Positions 1 through 11,889 of a DNA stretch of 64,000 nt are shown piece after piece (positions within the stretch are counted from its first letter, which is position 1; every line of letters begins with the position of its first letter). The position numbers and the translations under genes are program-made. The DNA comes from Branchipolynoe longqiensis. Lineage: Eukaryota > Annelida > Polychaeta > Phyllodocida > Polynoidae. Below the pieces are notes generated by a model, which had not been told where the DNA came from, did no database searches, and was given only the letters and a program-made list of their open reading frames with translations. Where the stretch lies: NCBI GenBank assembly GCA_030323885.1, contig CM059186.1:22277849-22341848 (forward strand), written 5' to 3'.

Positions 1-208
1 AGTCCTCTCGAAGCCTGTTGATCCGCTTAGGCTGAAAGAACGTGACATTGCATGTTCACAAAAGCAAGAAACTCTCCAAGAATACTTGTAATGAAAATAA
101 GAGCGTTGAGCACCTCGGGAGCCACTTACTTGGGGATTAGGTTGTACTTGTAATATGATCAGGACGTCAGTCAAATGGACTCACGGCAGTGTTGAAGCGA
201 ACTAAGGA

Positions 209-370
209 TGTGGGCCACCACACGCGGTGGCCGAATGAGTTTAGCATCCATCTCCTCTTGTGGGAGATCGGGGGATCCAACCCTATGGGTGTGTAGGTTC
301 AAACCCAGGTCGAGGCAAAACAATGACTCAACAATTTATACTTGTCGCTTTCTAGCCAGGTGCTCGGCAG
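209..370 (+). mobile_element. SINE-1, 3' part lost at a MITE
   Basis: The head GCGGTGGCCGAATGAGTTTA and body ACTTGTCGCTTTCTAGCCAG stop where the MITE at 371 begins. Confidence 0.7.
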
Positions 371-780
371 GGTGTGTCGCAGTTTCCGCCGTCCGCCAGT
401 TTCCGCGGTACGCATACACTCAAATGCATTGTCATGTCAATGGTTGTGAGCAATCTTCATACAGAAAAAGTGAAATATCTCTAAAACCATTGATTTCTAT
501 TAATTTTGAATAAAACTAATGTTTTGCACTGCGCGTACCATCAATCTCAAGGCATTGTCAATGGTCGTGAGCAATCTTCATATAGAAAATACAGAAAAAG
601 TGAAATATCTCGAAACCCACACCACCTAGAAACAAATCGCTTGGTACAGATATAGAACACATCTTTACCAAAAACATTATATTAAATTTATAAGGTTAGT
701 GACGATGCTGTTCGATTGTGACTCATGCGCAGAAGCGATGTGTGCCGCGGAAACTGGCAGACAGCGGAAACTGCGACACC
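371..780. mobile_element. MITE with ~206-bp satellite core (termini type 1)
   Basis: Inverted termini of about 42 bp: TGTCGCAGTTTCCGCCGTCC at the left, TGTCGCAGTTTCCGCTGTCT read inward at the right. The interior has two partial copies of a repeat unit with GAGCAATCTTCATACAGAAA and TTTCTATTAATTTTGAATAA, the same unit as in the element at 9562-10406. Confidence 0.7.
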
Positions 781-987
781 TGTCACCACCTGTTGCAGTA
801 GAACTGCAACAGTGGAGGCCGTAGTCTCTGCCGCCATCACCACATGGTGGTGGGGCTCATGTCCGGACTACTACACTAGTTTCTTGTATCGGAAATACGC
901 GCAATGGTCGCGTTACCTAGTGAGCGTGCATGTCGGATGGTGGTAATTGGGGAATGTGAGGATGGATGTTCTGCTTTATTTGAGGGT

Positions 988-1400
988 AAAAGCTCTGTGA
1001 CACATCACCGGATTGGGGAAACAGAAAGAAACCAAACAAAGTCAGTTGATATCTGGCAAAGTCTGGTTTGTGTCCGTTGCATATATATTGCATATCCGTT
1101 GAAATCCGGGCCTGATTCGTTACAAGTTTTGGACATGCACAAAACTTGAAACAGATGCCGCCGAATTGGCATTTACGGTTCTTGTCCGGTTTGAGTTTGT
1201 TTAGTCTGCTTATCGTCCGTTGGCTATCCGTTCATGATCGTTCCATGTCCGTTTCATGTCCGTTCGTCTGGCGGCCTTTGACCCAATATCGCAACATTTT
1301 GACACATTTTAATACATTTTGATACTTATCGCGCCCAAACACGACCGGACTAGACAATTCTGTCCGGTGCTCAATCCGGCATAGTGTGACAGGCACTTTA
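988..1400. mobile_element. MITE with GTGACA-type termini and TCCGGT-rich interior
   Basis: The left end, CTGTGACACATCACCGGATT, is inverted at the right as CTGTCACACTATGCCGGATT. The interior repeats TCCGTT/TCCGGT many times. Relatives lie at 8827-9550 and 19573-20162. Confidence 0.6.
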
Positions 1401-1729
1401 AGGTAAGTTTAAGTACTGCTTTCCCAGGGCAGGGATAGTTTCGGATAGTTTAACTCCGGGTCTGAGAGTAGCGTTCGGGCGGTGCGATATGGTTATTCCA
1501 TCTGGGTGCCAGCTGACCTACTTAGCTGCCTGAGCAGGGCTGAAAGATCTCCGCGATTTCTCAAATTTCCGCGGTTTTCCAAGATTTCGCGGATTTCTGC
1601 GATTTTTAATATTCACCGATTAATGTTCACAAAATGGCAAGGATATATTGGTCAGTCCGAGTCCTGATTTTATAATTATGATCTTAGACACTCTCCAAGG
1701 ATAGATCAGTGCAATGGTTGGAGAGTATC

Positions 1730-1975
1730 GGATGAAACCTGACTTCTGGGAATTTTCTGCGATTCCCTGACAGTGCTAAAGTCTATGGGAGAATATCCGC
1801 GTTTTCTCAGAAATTCGACGTCGGTTTCCTTTTTTGTTAATAATGATGATAACTAACATCATTTTCCTGGTAATTATTAATATTTACTAGGATAACGTGG
1901 TTATTATTGGAGAAAACTTTACATCATGGATTTCCGCTTTTCTTTTTGTCGGAGACCACTTTCATTCCTGCATAG
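1730..1975 (+). repeat. Dispersed repeat shared with 12155-12312
   Basis: Blocks such as TTCCTGACAGTGC-like sequence, ATCCGCGTTTT, and GGAGACCACTTTCATTCCTG recur in order at 12155-12312 (CAAAGACCACTTTCATCCTT). The type is unknown. Confidence 0.5.
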
Positions 1976-2012
1976 TGTATCCACTCGGGTTGGGGGTGGG
2001 GGGTATGAGTGT

Positions 2013-2090
2013 TGGTTGGTTGGTTGTTGGAGTTTTAACTTTTACGTCCTGGCAACATCTAAGGTCATAACAGGACGGCAGCCTGTCAAA
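2013..2090 (-). mobile_element. SINE-1 tail fragment
   Basis: TCCTGGCAACATCTAAGGTC is the reverse of the SINE-1 3' tail; no body follows. Confidence 0.6.
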
Positions 2091-2313
2091 GTATGGCATG
2101 ATGGGGAGGGTTGCAGTTGTAGCATGTTGGTGCATTTTGGTTGAACAGCCCACTGGCGATACCTGCTTTCGGCGGCATGGGGGTGTGGGTAGGAGGATGG
2201 GGTGTGGGAGTTGCTGGTTGTTTGACCAGATCAAACTGGCATTGAACCTGGATTATCGTCAGAGCGGCCATAGCGATTCATCACCCATCCGTTATCAGCA
2301 CCCGCCATATTCC

Positions 2314-2640
2314 GCCAGACCAGACGGGATGACTGAATGAGTTGAGCATCCGTCTCGTGTTCGTAGAACCCTGGTTGATTCAAACCAATGACTTAAAAAT
2401 TAATACTTGTCGCTCCCTAGCCAGGCGCTCAGCATTATTAGGATATGGCAAGGACTGGTTGGCTTAGTGTCAGGATAATGTGATTGAATGGGATATCAGA
2501 TCATGGTCCTGGGTGGCCTGGTATCCCAGTGGGGCAGCACTATAACATGACAATGAGTGTGCACTATCAGAAGTCGGTACCCATCTTGATATGACCTTAG
2601 ATGTTGCCAGGACGTAAAACTCCCAACAACCAACCAACAT
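2314..2640 (+). mobile_element. SINE-1 (head type B)
   Basis: Near full length: head CCAGACGGGATGACTGAATG, body GGCAAGGACTGGTTGGCTTA, tail GATATGACCTTAGATGTTGC and an AACC-rich end. Confidence 0.8.
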
Positions 2641-2835
2641 AATTTCCAACTCTTCTCCACCTTTCCACCTCTTCTCCACTTGTCCACTTGTCCACCTTTC
2701 CACCTTTCCACCTCTCCACCTCCCCCCACCCCACCCTTCCACCCCTTTACCAAAACACCCTCCCAACCCCCACCCTTCCTCCTCCCCCCTCCCCCCTCCA
2801 CCAACCCATACAGCCACCCCTCATATCCTCTAGGT
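2640..2835. repeat. Pyrimidine-rich tract
   Basis: CCACCTTTCCA-type and CCTCCCCC-type runs, almost pure C/T/A on the + strand. Reading frames across it are proline/histidine-rich artefacts. Confidence 0.75.
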
Positions 2836-3099
2836 GGCGTGCTAACCGAAATGTCCCTACGTCGCGCCAAGTGGTGGCCAGTAAAACCGGCGGCGACGGC
2901 AGCTGGAACACGTAATGCCGGGGGCACGGCTCACGTGACCCGTCTGCGTGGTGCCGGGTGGGGGCGGGCGGGGTGGTTAGCTGAGTGTCAGGATAATGTC
3001 TGGGGCGGGCGGGCGGACGGAGGAAGGGAGGGAGGGCTGGCGGGATGGCGGTAGTAAGCACTGTGTGTGCGGCCTGGCTGGTATTCTGGTCTGGAGGGT

Positions 3100-3505
3100 C
3101 ACTGTGTATGTGTGTATGTGTGTATGTGTGTATGTGTGTATGTGTCTGTGTATGTGTGTATGTGTGCATGTGTGTTTATGTGTGTATGTGTGCATGAGTG
3201 TGTATGTATATGTGTGTATGTGTGCATGTATCTGTGGGTATGGGTGTGTGTATGTGTGCATGTATCTGTGGGTATGGGTGTGTGTATGTGTGCATGTGTG
3301 TATGGGTGTATATGCGTATGTATCTGTGTGTATCGGTGTATGTGTGTATGTGTGCATGTAACTGTGTGAATGGGTTTATGTGTGTACACATGTATATGTG
3401 TGTATGTGTATGTGTGCATGTATATGTGTGTATGGGTGTATATGTGTGTGTATGTATGTGTATGGATGTGTGTATGGGTGCATGTGTGTGTATGTGTGCT
3501 TGGTC
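3100..3505. repeat. TGTGTATG microsatellite/minisatellite
   Basis: About 400 bp of TGTGTGTATG-type repeat with a higher-order block (GTGCATGTATCTGTGGGTAT) repeated. It gives long open frames on both strands, which are not genes. Confidence 0.9.
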
Positions 3506-3777
3506 AGGTACTATACAATGCACTGAACTCACGCTCATTCCGAGCCACATATGTGAAATAGGGCCCTCTTGATGGAGGTCAAATCGGTGCTTTCAAACAC
3601 TGCCTTTGTAGATAAATAATAAGCTGTGTGTTGTTCACGGTATATATATACACGTATATGCACAAAAAAACATATATACCTATATATACGTATATACATA
3701 CGTATATTACTAGCATATATTACTTACATATATTACTTACATATATTACTTACATATATTATTTACATGTATATGCC

Positions 3778-4146
3778 GTCATGATATGACCTAGGACATG
3801 AAACCTCAATAAACAAGCAAACATATATCACTCGGTGGCCGAATCGCTGAGCGCGTAAGCGTCCCGTGCAAGTCGGGACTGAATCCCGGTTGAGTCAAAC
3901 CAAGGAGATATAGAATTGTTACTTGTCGCTATCTAGCCTGGTGCTCAGCATTACTAGGATAGGGCAAGGGCTGGTTAGCTTAGTATAAGGATAATGTGAC
4001 TGAGTGGGAAACCGTGTCATGCTGCCATCAGCCAGGTCTGTCAGTGGGACAGCACTATAAAGCTTCCATGAGTATGCACTGTCGCAAGTCGGTACCCGCC
4101 CTGACATGACCTCAGCTGTTGCCAGGATGTAAGACCCCAACAAACA
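3778..4146 (+). mobile_element. SINE-1 (head type A) preceded by a tail fragment
   Basis: 3778-3826 is a lone tail (CATGATATGACCTAGGACAT). 3832-4146 is near full length, from GGTGGCCGAATCGCTGAGCG to a CCAACAAACAAG end. Confidence 0.75.
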
Positions 4147-4171
4147 AGGCAATGTATATGCTATATATAAG

Positions 4172-4446
4172 CGACGTTATAACGCTGCCCCACTGGGAGA
4201 CCAGGCTGCCAGCACCATGACCTAATAAAGTGATATACCCACTCAGTCACATTATCCTGACACTGAGCCAACCAGTCCTAGTCCTATCCTAATAATGCCG
4301 AGCGCCTGCCTAGGAAGTGACAAGTATAAACTTTTAACTCATTGGTTTGACTCAACCAGGGTTCGAACCCATGGGTTTGAATTCCACGATCTACCAAAAA
4401 GGAAGACGGATGCTCAACTCTTTCAGGCAACCCGTCTGGTTTGGCT
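4172..4446 (-). mobile_element. SINE-1 (head type B), 3'-truncated
   Basis: Reverse body and head: TATCCTGACACTGAGCCAAC, then ACGGATGCTCAACTC and CCGTCTGGTTTGG. The tail is missing. Confidence 0.75.
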
Positions 4447-4657
4447 ATAGGGGTAGATATGCCTCAGGGTGGAATTGATTCAGTCCTCCAACCGGTGAAG
4501 CAAGTGGTATTTAGCATATGTTCAGTGCCAGTGGTGTTCTGGCAGCCACCGCGGCTATGTTGGGGGTATTCGGTGCATGGTTAATTGGTTGCTGAGTGCA
4601 TGTTGAGTGAATGATTAATTTATTAATGAGTAGAGCAATAATTTACCGATGGAAAAA

Positions 4658-4992
4658 AAGCTTGTTTTATTTAACGGCACCTCTAAAGCACATCGATGTT
4701 TGCCATTGGCTAATTGGACATCAAACATATGGGCATTCTGACATATTTCTTTGGAGGAAACCTGCTGCTGCCATGTAGGTTACTCTTTCCGATAAGCAAC
4801 AAGGGGTCTTTTATATGCACTCTCCCACAGACAGGAGAGCACATCACGCAGCCTTTGATGAACCAGTTGTAGACCACAGGTTGGAATGGAAAATAGCCCA
4901 AACTGCAAATGTGTCCACTGAGCAGGATCGAATGGATGACCTCCACCTTCACAGGTGGACACTCTACCGCCTGAGCTACGTCACACTCCCTT
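4658..4992 (-). mobile_element. SINE-M (conserved-core SINE), full length
   Basis: On the minus strand a tRNA-like head (GTAGCTCAGGCGGTAGAGTG, with GGTCATCCATTCGATCC as the B-box region) leads into a core with GACAGGAGAGCACATCACGC on the + strand and a tail near TTTATTTAACGGCACC. I recall closely similar core sequences from molluscs; this is recognition, not a search. Confidence 0.7.
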
Positions 4993-5009
4993 AATGATGA
5001 ATAGATAGG

Positions 5010-5358
5010 CAGACCAGACGGGATGGCTGAATAAGTTGAGCGTCTTTCTCCCGTTTTGGTAGATCGTGGAATTTGAACCCACAAGTTTGAACCCTGATCG
5101 AGTCAAACCAAATGCCTTCAAAATTGATGCTTGTCGCTTCCTAACCAGGCACTAGGCGTTATTAGGACAGGGCAAGGATTGGTTGGCTCAGTGTCAAGAC
5201 AATGACACTCAGTGGGATATCAGGTCATGGTGCTGTGGCTTGGTCTCCCAGTGCGGCAGCGCTATAAAATGACAATGAGTGGGCATTGTCACAAGTCAGT
5301 ACCCATCCTGATATGACATTAGCTGTTGCCAGGACGTAAAACTCCAACAACAAACCAT
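5010..5358 (+). mobile_element. SINE-1 (head type B)
   Basis: Full length from CAGACCAGACGGGATGGCTG to CCAACAACAAACC. Confidence 0.8.
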
Positions 5359-5676
5359 AGATAGGCATAATTGTAACTATGTCATATCGTGGCTTTAGTG
5401 ACTGGCGCCTTAGAATGGTTCCTGCTATTGAGGATCTATTAAATTGACCTCAGCGTTATAGGCAATTGTTAATTCCCTGTCCAGCTGATTGGATGACAAT
5501 GCCAACGTTAATTGGTCGTTAAATGACCGGCTAATTGGATCCTAAATGCGCAATTAATTTGGCTATTGAGCGCCGCTTTGTTTGTTTATATGATTTTATT
5601 CATTAAAACAAAAATATTTTGGATGCTAATTGATTTAATTATATCATTGAAATAATATATACATCTTCAACTGAAA

Positions 5677-6000
5677 CCAAGCGAGATGGCCGAATTGTTA
5701 AGAGCGTTGGCTAGATTTCAGTACGGGAGGTTGCGGGTTCGAATCCCGGCCGAGTCGAGCCAATGACTTGTAAAATTGATACTTGTCACTTCCTAGCCGG
5801 GCGCTCGGCATTACTAGGATAGGGAAAGAACTGGTTTGCTCAGTATTAGGATAATGCGACTATGGGGGATATCAGGTCATGGTGCGGGCGATCCAGTCTT
5901 CCAATGGGTCAGCACTACATAGTCGCAATGACTTGTTGCAAGTCAATATCCATCCTAATATGACCTTAGATGTTGTCAGGACATAAAACCCCGATAGACA
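5677..6000 (+). mobile_element. SINE-1 with a Leu-like tRNA head
   Basis: The head GAGATGGCCGAATTGTTAAG with B box GGGTTCGAATCCC is the best-preserved tRNA-like head here. The body ends GATATGACCTTAGATGTTG-like without the first G of the tail. Confidence 0.75.
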
Positions 6001-6121
6001 AATCAGCTTTTTTTTCATCATTGGTCCCCTCTCCATAGATATATATATATATATATATAGACAAATGTAGTCAAATGTAGTTTAGATAACCTGATCGAAT
6101 AATATACTGCTTTTTGTTTGG

Positions 6122-6356
6122 TACATTAGTTGTTTAAGCAGGGGAACTTTCAATCGCGGATGATTGGTCTTCCTCATTCCACTGCTCCTTGCCCTATCCT
6201 AAGAATGCTGAGTGCCTGGCTAGGAAGAGACAATTGTCAATTTTTAAGTCATTCGTTTGACTTAACCAGGTTTCGAACCGACGCCCCCACAATCTATCAA
6301 CAGGGGAGACGGATGCTCAAACTCATTCAGCCATCCCCTCTGGTTGACCATGTTGA
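6122..6356 (-). mobile_element. SINE-1 with alternative tail (tail type 2)
   Basis: Head type B and body on the minus strand, but the 3' end reads CGATTGAAAGTTCCCCTGCT then TTAAACAACTAATGTACC instead of the usual tail. Confidence 0.65.
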
Positions 6357-6378
6357 CCACTGAGGCAAGGCACCACAT

Positions 6379-7168
6379 AAGCCCCTTTCACCCAGACACA
6401 TTGAACCGGTTTAACTAAACCCAGTTAACTAATCTGGTTTAAACGATGTGTGTGAAGGCAGCGCTGAATGGGTTTAGCACTGAGTTGACTCAACTAGTTT
6501 GTTTCATGTAAACCAGTTTGTGAGGTGGAGTAGTTAAACCGGTTTACCTAAACCAGTATAAAGCCATGTTCACACACGGGCGTTAAGTCGCCTCACCTAG
6601 TTCGCCTTGTCTAGTTCGGCTCACATTCGCCATGTGGACGCGACACTGAAGCGGATTAGGGCTGAGTCGATTCATCTAGTTTGCCTCAAGTAAACCACGT
6701 CGCGAGGTACCTTATATGAACCGAACTAGCTTAAGTCAGCCCAACTTCCTAATGTGAACGGTATCGGTTTACTTGAAGCGGCTTAAGCAGGTCACATGCA
6801 TGCACAGTCGAGACCTGAGTTTGTTGATTTTCCGGTGGATCAAAAGCACATATTATATAATTTGGTCTATGAAACCGCTAGTTGTGCACAGATATTTTTT
6901 TCATCATTTATTTTTATGTTTTCACTGCCCAGCAGAAGTTTTGACCGTTCCAAAACAATACGACTCAGTCTATACATATCTAGGTCGAACCCACACTCTC
7001 TTGTGGTGACATCGACTAACCGAAACTGGTGCTGGTTAGTATGGACTTGCTCATGCGCAGATATTGATTTCCGCCTTAAACCGCCCCGTGTGTGGACACG
7101 ACACTAGTTCGCCTCATCTAGTTTGCCTTATCTAGTTCGGCCTAAAGTTGTGTGTGTGAACACGGCTT
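6379..7168. mobile_element. TIR element(s) with TTCACACA termini
   Basis: AAGCCATGTTCACACACGGG (6561-6580) is inverted at 7150-7168 as AAGCCGTGTTCACACACACA. A similar sequence at 6381 (AAGCCCCTTTCACCCAGACA) begins a second, overlapping unit rich in AACCGGTTTAAC. Probably one element nested in or duplicated next to another. Confidence 0.5.
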
Positions 7169-7417
7169 AACTCTGTAAGTAATGGATGTGTTTTGAAATG
7201 ATGCTATAAATGGATATTTCATGGTTAATTTTAACGGTTTTTAAACTACAGTTTCTAAAAACCACAGTTTCTGAGAACGACCCATAAAAGTGGGGAGCAG
7301 CCCACGACCTTGCAGCACATAGAGGTAATCCGCTCATTTATAATAAGCCTACGTGATTAGGGCCCGTCAAGATTAGATAACATCGCATACCGGCCAAGCA
7401 GCCATACGATTTGTTTA

Positions 7418-7735
7418 TGTGTGGTTGTTTTACGTCCTAGCAACATCCAAGGTCATATCAGGACGAGCAGCCCTACCACAGGTATTTCTCCCAGACCACT
7501 TTTCACATTTCCTAAAAGCAGGTGACACGAACCAGAATCACCCCCTCAACATTATCTCCCCCCCCCCACACTCCCGGCGAATCGATTTTAAAATACTCCT
7601 CCTCCCCTTGAAACACAATAGTCCTGACACAATTCACCCGACTATACTCTAACGATTTGTTTGTTTTTCTCTTGGTGTTTTCTTATTGGTACATTAGTTG
7701 ATTAAGCAGGGGAAATTACAATCGTGGACAATCGT
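7418..7735 (-). mobile_element. Two SINE-1 tail fragments
   Basis: 7418-7470 is the usual tail in reverse (GTCCTAGCAACATCCAAGGT). 7680-7735 is tail type 2 in reverse (GTACATTAGTTGATTAAGCA). The sequence between them is unassigned. Confidence 0.5.
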
Positions 7736-8184
7736 GGATTGTGGTATGCGGGTAATGCAGTACCTCGGATACCTTAGGTGCTAAAATACCTCAGGGAGTT
7801 TGATGCTCCTGCCTTGCAAAGTTGTATACCACTGCCTTGTGGTCCAAGTTCTGGTTCTTGATAGAGTCAAAGGCTAAGGGAGGAAACCCTAACAGAAAAC
7901 CATGTTATCGTGTCAGCATTAAGGGCAGTGATGAAGGAACTCCCAACATCTCCCGACCAGCCACTGCAGGGACAAATAGTTTGCGCCTGTCTTGACATGT
8001 TCTTGCCGGTGTGAGACCTCTATTTGCTCCCTGAGAGAGTGCCGCTAGTAACTTGCAAAAGCCAGCAGCACTTCAACACTTTGCAAACAGCTTTTATGAA
8101 ATGTACAACCACACAAAGCGGCGGTTAAGTAATGAAGGCGGTCTTTGTCGCCTTGTGACTGACAGCATGATGATGATGATGATG

Positions 8185-8283
8185 GATAATTTGGTTTTCT
8201 CTCATTCCGCTACTCCTGGCCCTATCCCCGTTCTGATTTGACCTTAGATGTTGTCGGGACCTAAAACTCCTACAACTAACCAA
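8185..8283 (+). mobile_element. SINE-1 rearranged fragment
   Basis: A short CTCATTCCGCTACTCCTGGC piece joins a forward tail (TTGACCTTAGATGTTGTCGG). Confidence 0.5.
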
Positions 8284-8418
8284 TGTACATGGTGATGAGG
8301 GAGTGGACTGCGCTACATTGTGTGCACCACACTCCACTCTGATATAACAAAGGTGTGGAGCAGCCCATCCTGGATAGTGTACAGCATAGACACTCTACAT
8401 AGTGCAGAGTATAGTATA

Positions 8419-8596
8419 CAGTAAAACCTCTCTAAATCGACCGACCATGGGACCGACTCTAATTGGTCCATTTAGGGAGGTGGTCGGTTTAGAGATTCAG
8501 AATATCCTCACAATGGTGTTGTTGGGACCCAAATAAAGCGATCGATATAGGGGAGTGGTCGATCTGTGGAGGGGTCGGTATAGAGAGGTTTTATTG
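8419..8596. mobile_element. Tc1/mariner-pogo-type MITE
   Basis: A 178-bp element flanked by TA on both sides. The left terminus is CAGTAAAACCTCTCTAAATC; the right read inward is CAATAAAACCTCTCTATACC. The interior repeats GGTCGGTTTAGAG-like blocks. A truncated relative is at 55433-55520. Confidence 0.75.
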
Positions 8597-8826
8597 TACA
8601 ATCATAATTCATACATATTAATAGTATTAGGGAACATTATGTTCAATGACATGGATATCTGTATGCACTCAATGTTCATTGACACGTGACAGTAGTGTGA
8701 AGATGAAGTATCAGTTAGTCATCGGGTACTTTACCAGATGTATTGTGAGGAATGGAAGAGCTAGGCTCGAGGGGCATGCAGGGAGTATCACATTGCTGCC
8801 GTGAGGTCTTTATAAAGGCTGGACAT

Positions 8827-9550
8827 GGCCTTTATGGCCCTGTCACATTACAATGTATCTCGCCAGCGTGCCGCCAACGCGAAAAATCACTTTTTTACGT
8901 CGAGAAGCTTCAAACCTTTTGGCATGGGGGGCAAAGTTGGTCGTATACATACCGTATACACAGCATATGGCCAACGTATGACCAACGTATGGCTAATGTA
9001 CCTTCCGGCGAAAAATGCTCGAATTACGCTCGCGGTACGTTCACAGAATGCCGGTGAACGTTATATACGTTATTCAATCACCAGAACTACGCGTCATACG
9101 TTACATACGTCAAGACACGCTGGAGAAACGCTAAATGTATGTTAGACATATGTTAGGCGTATGTTATCCATACGTTGTCAGTACACAGACTGTACGTTCC
9201 CACTGCTTTTAAAGTAGGTCAATGTAGTGCAACATAGTGAACAATGTTTGACTAACATACGTCTAACGTACATCGACATACGCCTAATGCTTACATAACG
9301 TACGGCGGACATAAAATCCACACGTTGTCAAACGTTGTCGTACGTCGAAAGTTTTGCGCATGCACAAAACTTTGCCGACCCCCTGACGTGTGACACCGTA
9401 TCTCGACGAACGTCGACGTACATTAACGTATACCAACGCGTGCCTAACGCGTGCCTAACGCATACTGACGTATCCCGATGTAGCGGCAAAAAACATATGT
9501 TGACGTACGTTGGCGTGAAGCATCATAATGTGACAGCACCATTAAAGGCC
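8827..9550. mobile_element. MITE with GTCACATTA termini and ACGTA-rich interior
   Basis: Left GGCCTTTATGGCCCTGTCAC, right read inward GGCCTTTAATGGTGCTGTCA, both followed by ACATTA-like bases. The interior is unusually rich in ACGTA and TACGT words. Confidence 0.65.
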
Positions 9551-9561
9551 AGAGTCATAGC

Positions 9562-10406
9562 AGAGAGCGTGTATATAAACAGATGAGAGGGACAACTCCC
9601 ATACTAGAGCATGTAACATCTGCCGACTGTGGCGCTCCAAGTGGGGTGTTGAACAGCTTTGCTCATTACGACAGCATATGGGCAAACCTCAAGGCATTTT
9701 CAATGGCAGTGAGCAATCTTCATACAGAAAACGTTAAATATCTCTAAAACTACAAAACCTAGAAACAAACTGATTGGAATACACATAGAAAACATGTTTA
9801 CCAACAAGATTATATTAAATTGATATGGTTAGGCTTCTGGATTTCTATTAACTTTGAATAAAACTGACGTTTTTCACTACGCTTACGGCAAACTCAAGGC
9901 ATTGTCAATGGCTTTGAGCAGTCTTCGTACAGAAAAAGTGAAATATCTCTAAAACTACACTACATAGAAACAAACTGTTTGGAACACATATAGAAAACAT
10001 ATTTAACAATGAGACTATATTAAATTTACATGGCTAGGGTTCTGAATTTCTATTAATTTTGAATAAAATACACGTTTTGCACTACACGTACGGCAAACTC
10101 AAGGCATTGTCAATGGCGGTGAGCAATCTTCATACAGAAAACGTTAAATATCTCTAAAACTACACCACATAGAAACAAACCGCTTGGAAGACACATAGAA
10201 AACATGTTTACCAAAAGGATTATATTAAATTGATAAGGTTAGGCTTCTGGATTTCTATTAATTTTGAATAAAAACAAATGTTTTGCATTGAGCGTACCGG
10301 CAAACTCAAGGCTTGTTCAACACTAACCGCCAGGAACGCCACTGTAGCCTGTGTTACCGTTTTTCGCGGGAGTTGTCCCTCTCATCTGTTTATATACACG
10401 CTCTCT
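9562..10406. mobile_element. MITE with perfect 39-bp inverted termini and ~206-bp satellite core (termini type 2)
   Basis: The 39-bp termini (9562-9600 and 10368-10406, starting AGAGAGCGTGTATATAAACA) are identical in inverted orientation, and a further ~60 bp are similar. The interior holds about three tandem units starting near 9682, 9888, 10093 and 10300 (period 205-207 bp). Confidence 0.8.
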
Positions 10407-10562
10407 GGTCATAGCCCCCTCCCCTCGCCCCCACGTCCTACTTGTAGCTGCCATATCCTCCAATATATATTAAAAACTCTAAAACTAGCTAGCTGTTCAT
10501 CCTTATATTAGCTACATGTGTTTCTCAACATTCAACACATACAAATAGCTATGTGTTTAGAT

Positions 10563-10868
10563 ATTTATTGTTGTTTTGCATCCTAGCAACATCTAAGGTC
10601 ATATCAGGATGGGTACCGACTTGTGACAGTGTGCACTCATTATGACTTTATAGTGCTGCCTCACTGGGAGATAAGGCCAGTGGCATTATGAATTTCTATC
10701 CTACTCATTCAAATTATACTGATACCGAGCTAACCAGTCCTTGTCCTATCCTATTAATGTCGACCGCCAGGTTAGGTAGCGACAAGTATCAATTTTTTAA
10801 GACACTGGCTTGAATCGACTGGGATTCCAACCTTCCACACTCTACCTATTTAGCCACCACATCTGGTA
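10563..10868 (-). mobile_element. SINE-1, head decayed
   Basis: Tail TCCTAGCAACATCTAAGGTC to a decayed head (CCACACTCTACCTATTTAGC). Confidence 0.75.
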
Positions 10869-11273
10869 AGTAACTCGGAATGCCCATATTCAGAGCACAT
10901 TCCTAACACGCACTATCAAAAGCACCCCCCGCCCCCACCTTCACATGCTCGCCCTAGCAGATCAATCAGCTCAAGCAGTGGTGAGTGCAGTGCACCCCGA
11001 CGACTAAATTACCACTGGCACACTGCAACTGCTCACACACCCACAGCCTCATTACTACCACTACCGAGCAGCTCTTTCTACACGGACACCCTCATTATCG
11101 CTCACAGTGAGGGGCTCTTTGCAGCGTCCCATTGTTCCATGGCGGAACGCTGTATTTACCCAGCGAGCCCCAAAAGCAGCTAGACTGTAAATGGTTGACT
11201 GCTGCACAATCATTGCAAATTGCCCCTGAAGCCTTGCGTAAGGCAGGCTTCCAGAGGCCAGCCTTGGCATTTG
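10869..11273. other. No recognised feature
   Basis: Mixed-composition sequence with a C-run near 10926. A 69-codon frame on the minus strand (11061-11270) shows no recognisable domain. Confidence 0.4.
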
Positions 11274-11622
11274 CTTAAATTTGCATAGTCCGATGGTTTT
11301 GGGTTTCTGGAATTTTCTGAAATAAATATATTAGATTGATGACTTTAACCTACCTTACTTTAGTTTGAAGTAAGTTTTATTTCAAATGGCTAATTTTTAG
11401 AGATATTTGAAGTACATCCATGCACAATTAATTTTGGCTAGCATGCCAAAACTTCTGACACCAGAGGCTTCTGCAGTAACAGGTTATCTTAAATTGTGTC
11501 AGTAGTTCCTTCAATGTGGTGACATATGCTTAATAAGTACACCAGTATCTAAGTTGGATATGTGGAATAAAATCTAGATAATTGGTTTGGTTTTGAAAAT
11601 TTGATATTTTCATAATGCTTTT
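11274..11622 (-). mobile_element. TAGTCCGATG-family MITE, reverse copy
   Basis: Starts TTGCATAGTCCGATGGTTTT and runs through AACTTCTGACACCAGAGG to the decayed other end (ATTTTCATAATGC). Other members are at 24788, 33577, 35507, 44112 and 53645. Confidence 0.65.
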
Positions 11623-11889
11623 AATTTAATTTTAACAGTACTGGTACTGTGCAATACTAGTAAAGGTTTGTCATATTCTATGCGCTCTTGTCAAGAATTA
11701 CGAGGGAGAACATTATGTCCTATGTAGCTTCTGCCTAACCGACAGTAACTGGCAACAGTTAACAATGGAAAATTGACCTATTCATAAACATCATTGCCCA
11801 TATTGACGTCACCATGCTTACAGTCGTGTAGTAGTCTGCACTGACCTCTCAGACAAGAACCCTCGTACACAGGTGGGCGTGTATAAGGG

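Noticed and set aside
3067..3572. Long open frames (up to 126 codons) on both strands
   Set aside because: They follow the TGTGTATG period and give Cys/Val/Met or His/Thr repeats on both strands.
5677..5760. Functional tRNA gene
   Set aside because: A and B boxes are present, but the sequence is the head of a SINE-1 with the usual SINE body behind it; the acceptor stem does not close. The same applies to 11890 and 46124.
8053..8241. Short frame ending with a (ATG)n methionine run
   Set aside because: The MMMMMM stretch is an ATG microsatellite; no homology or splice context.
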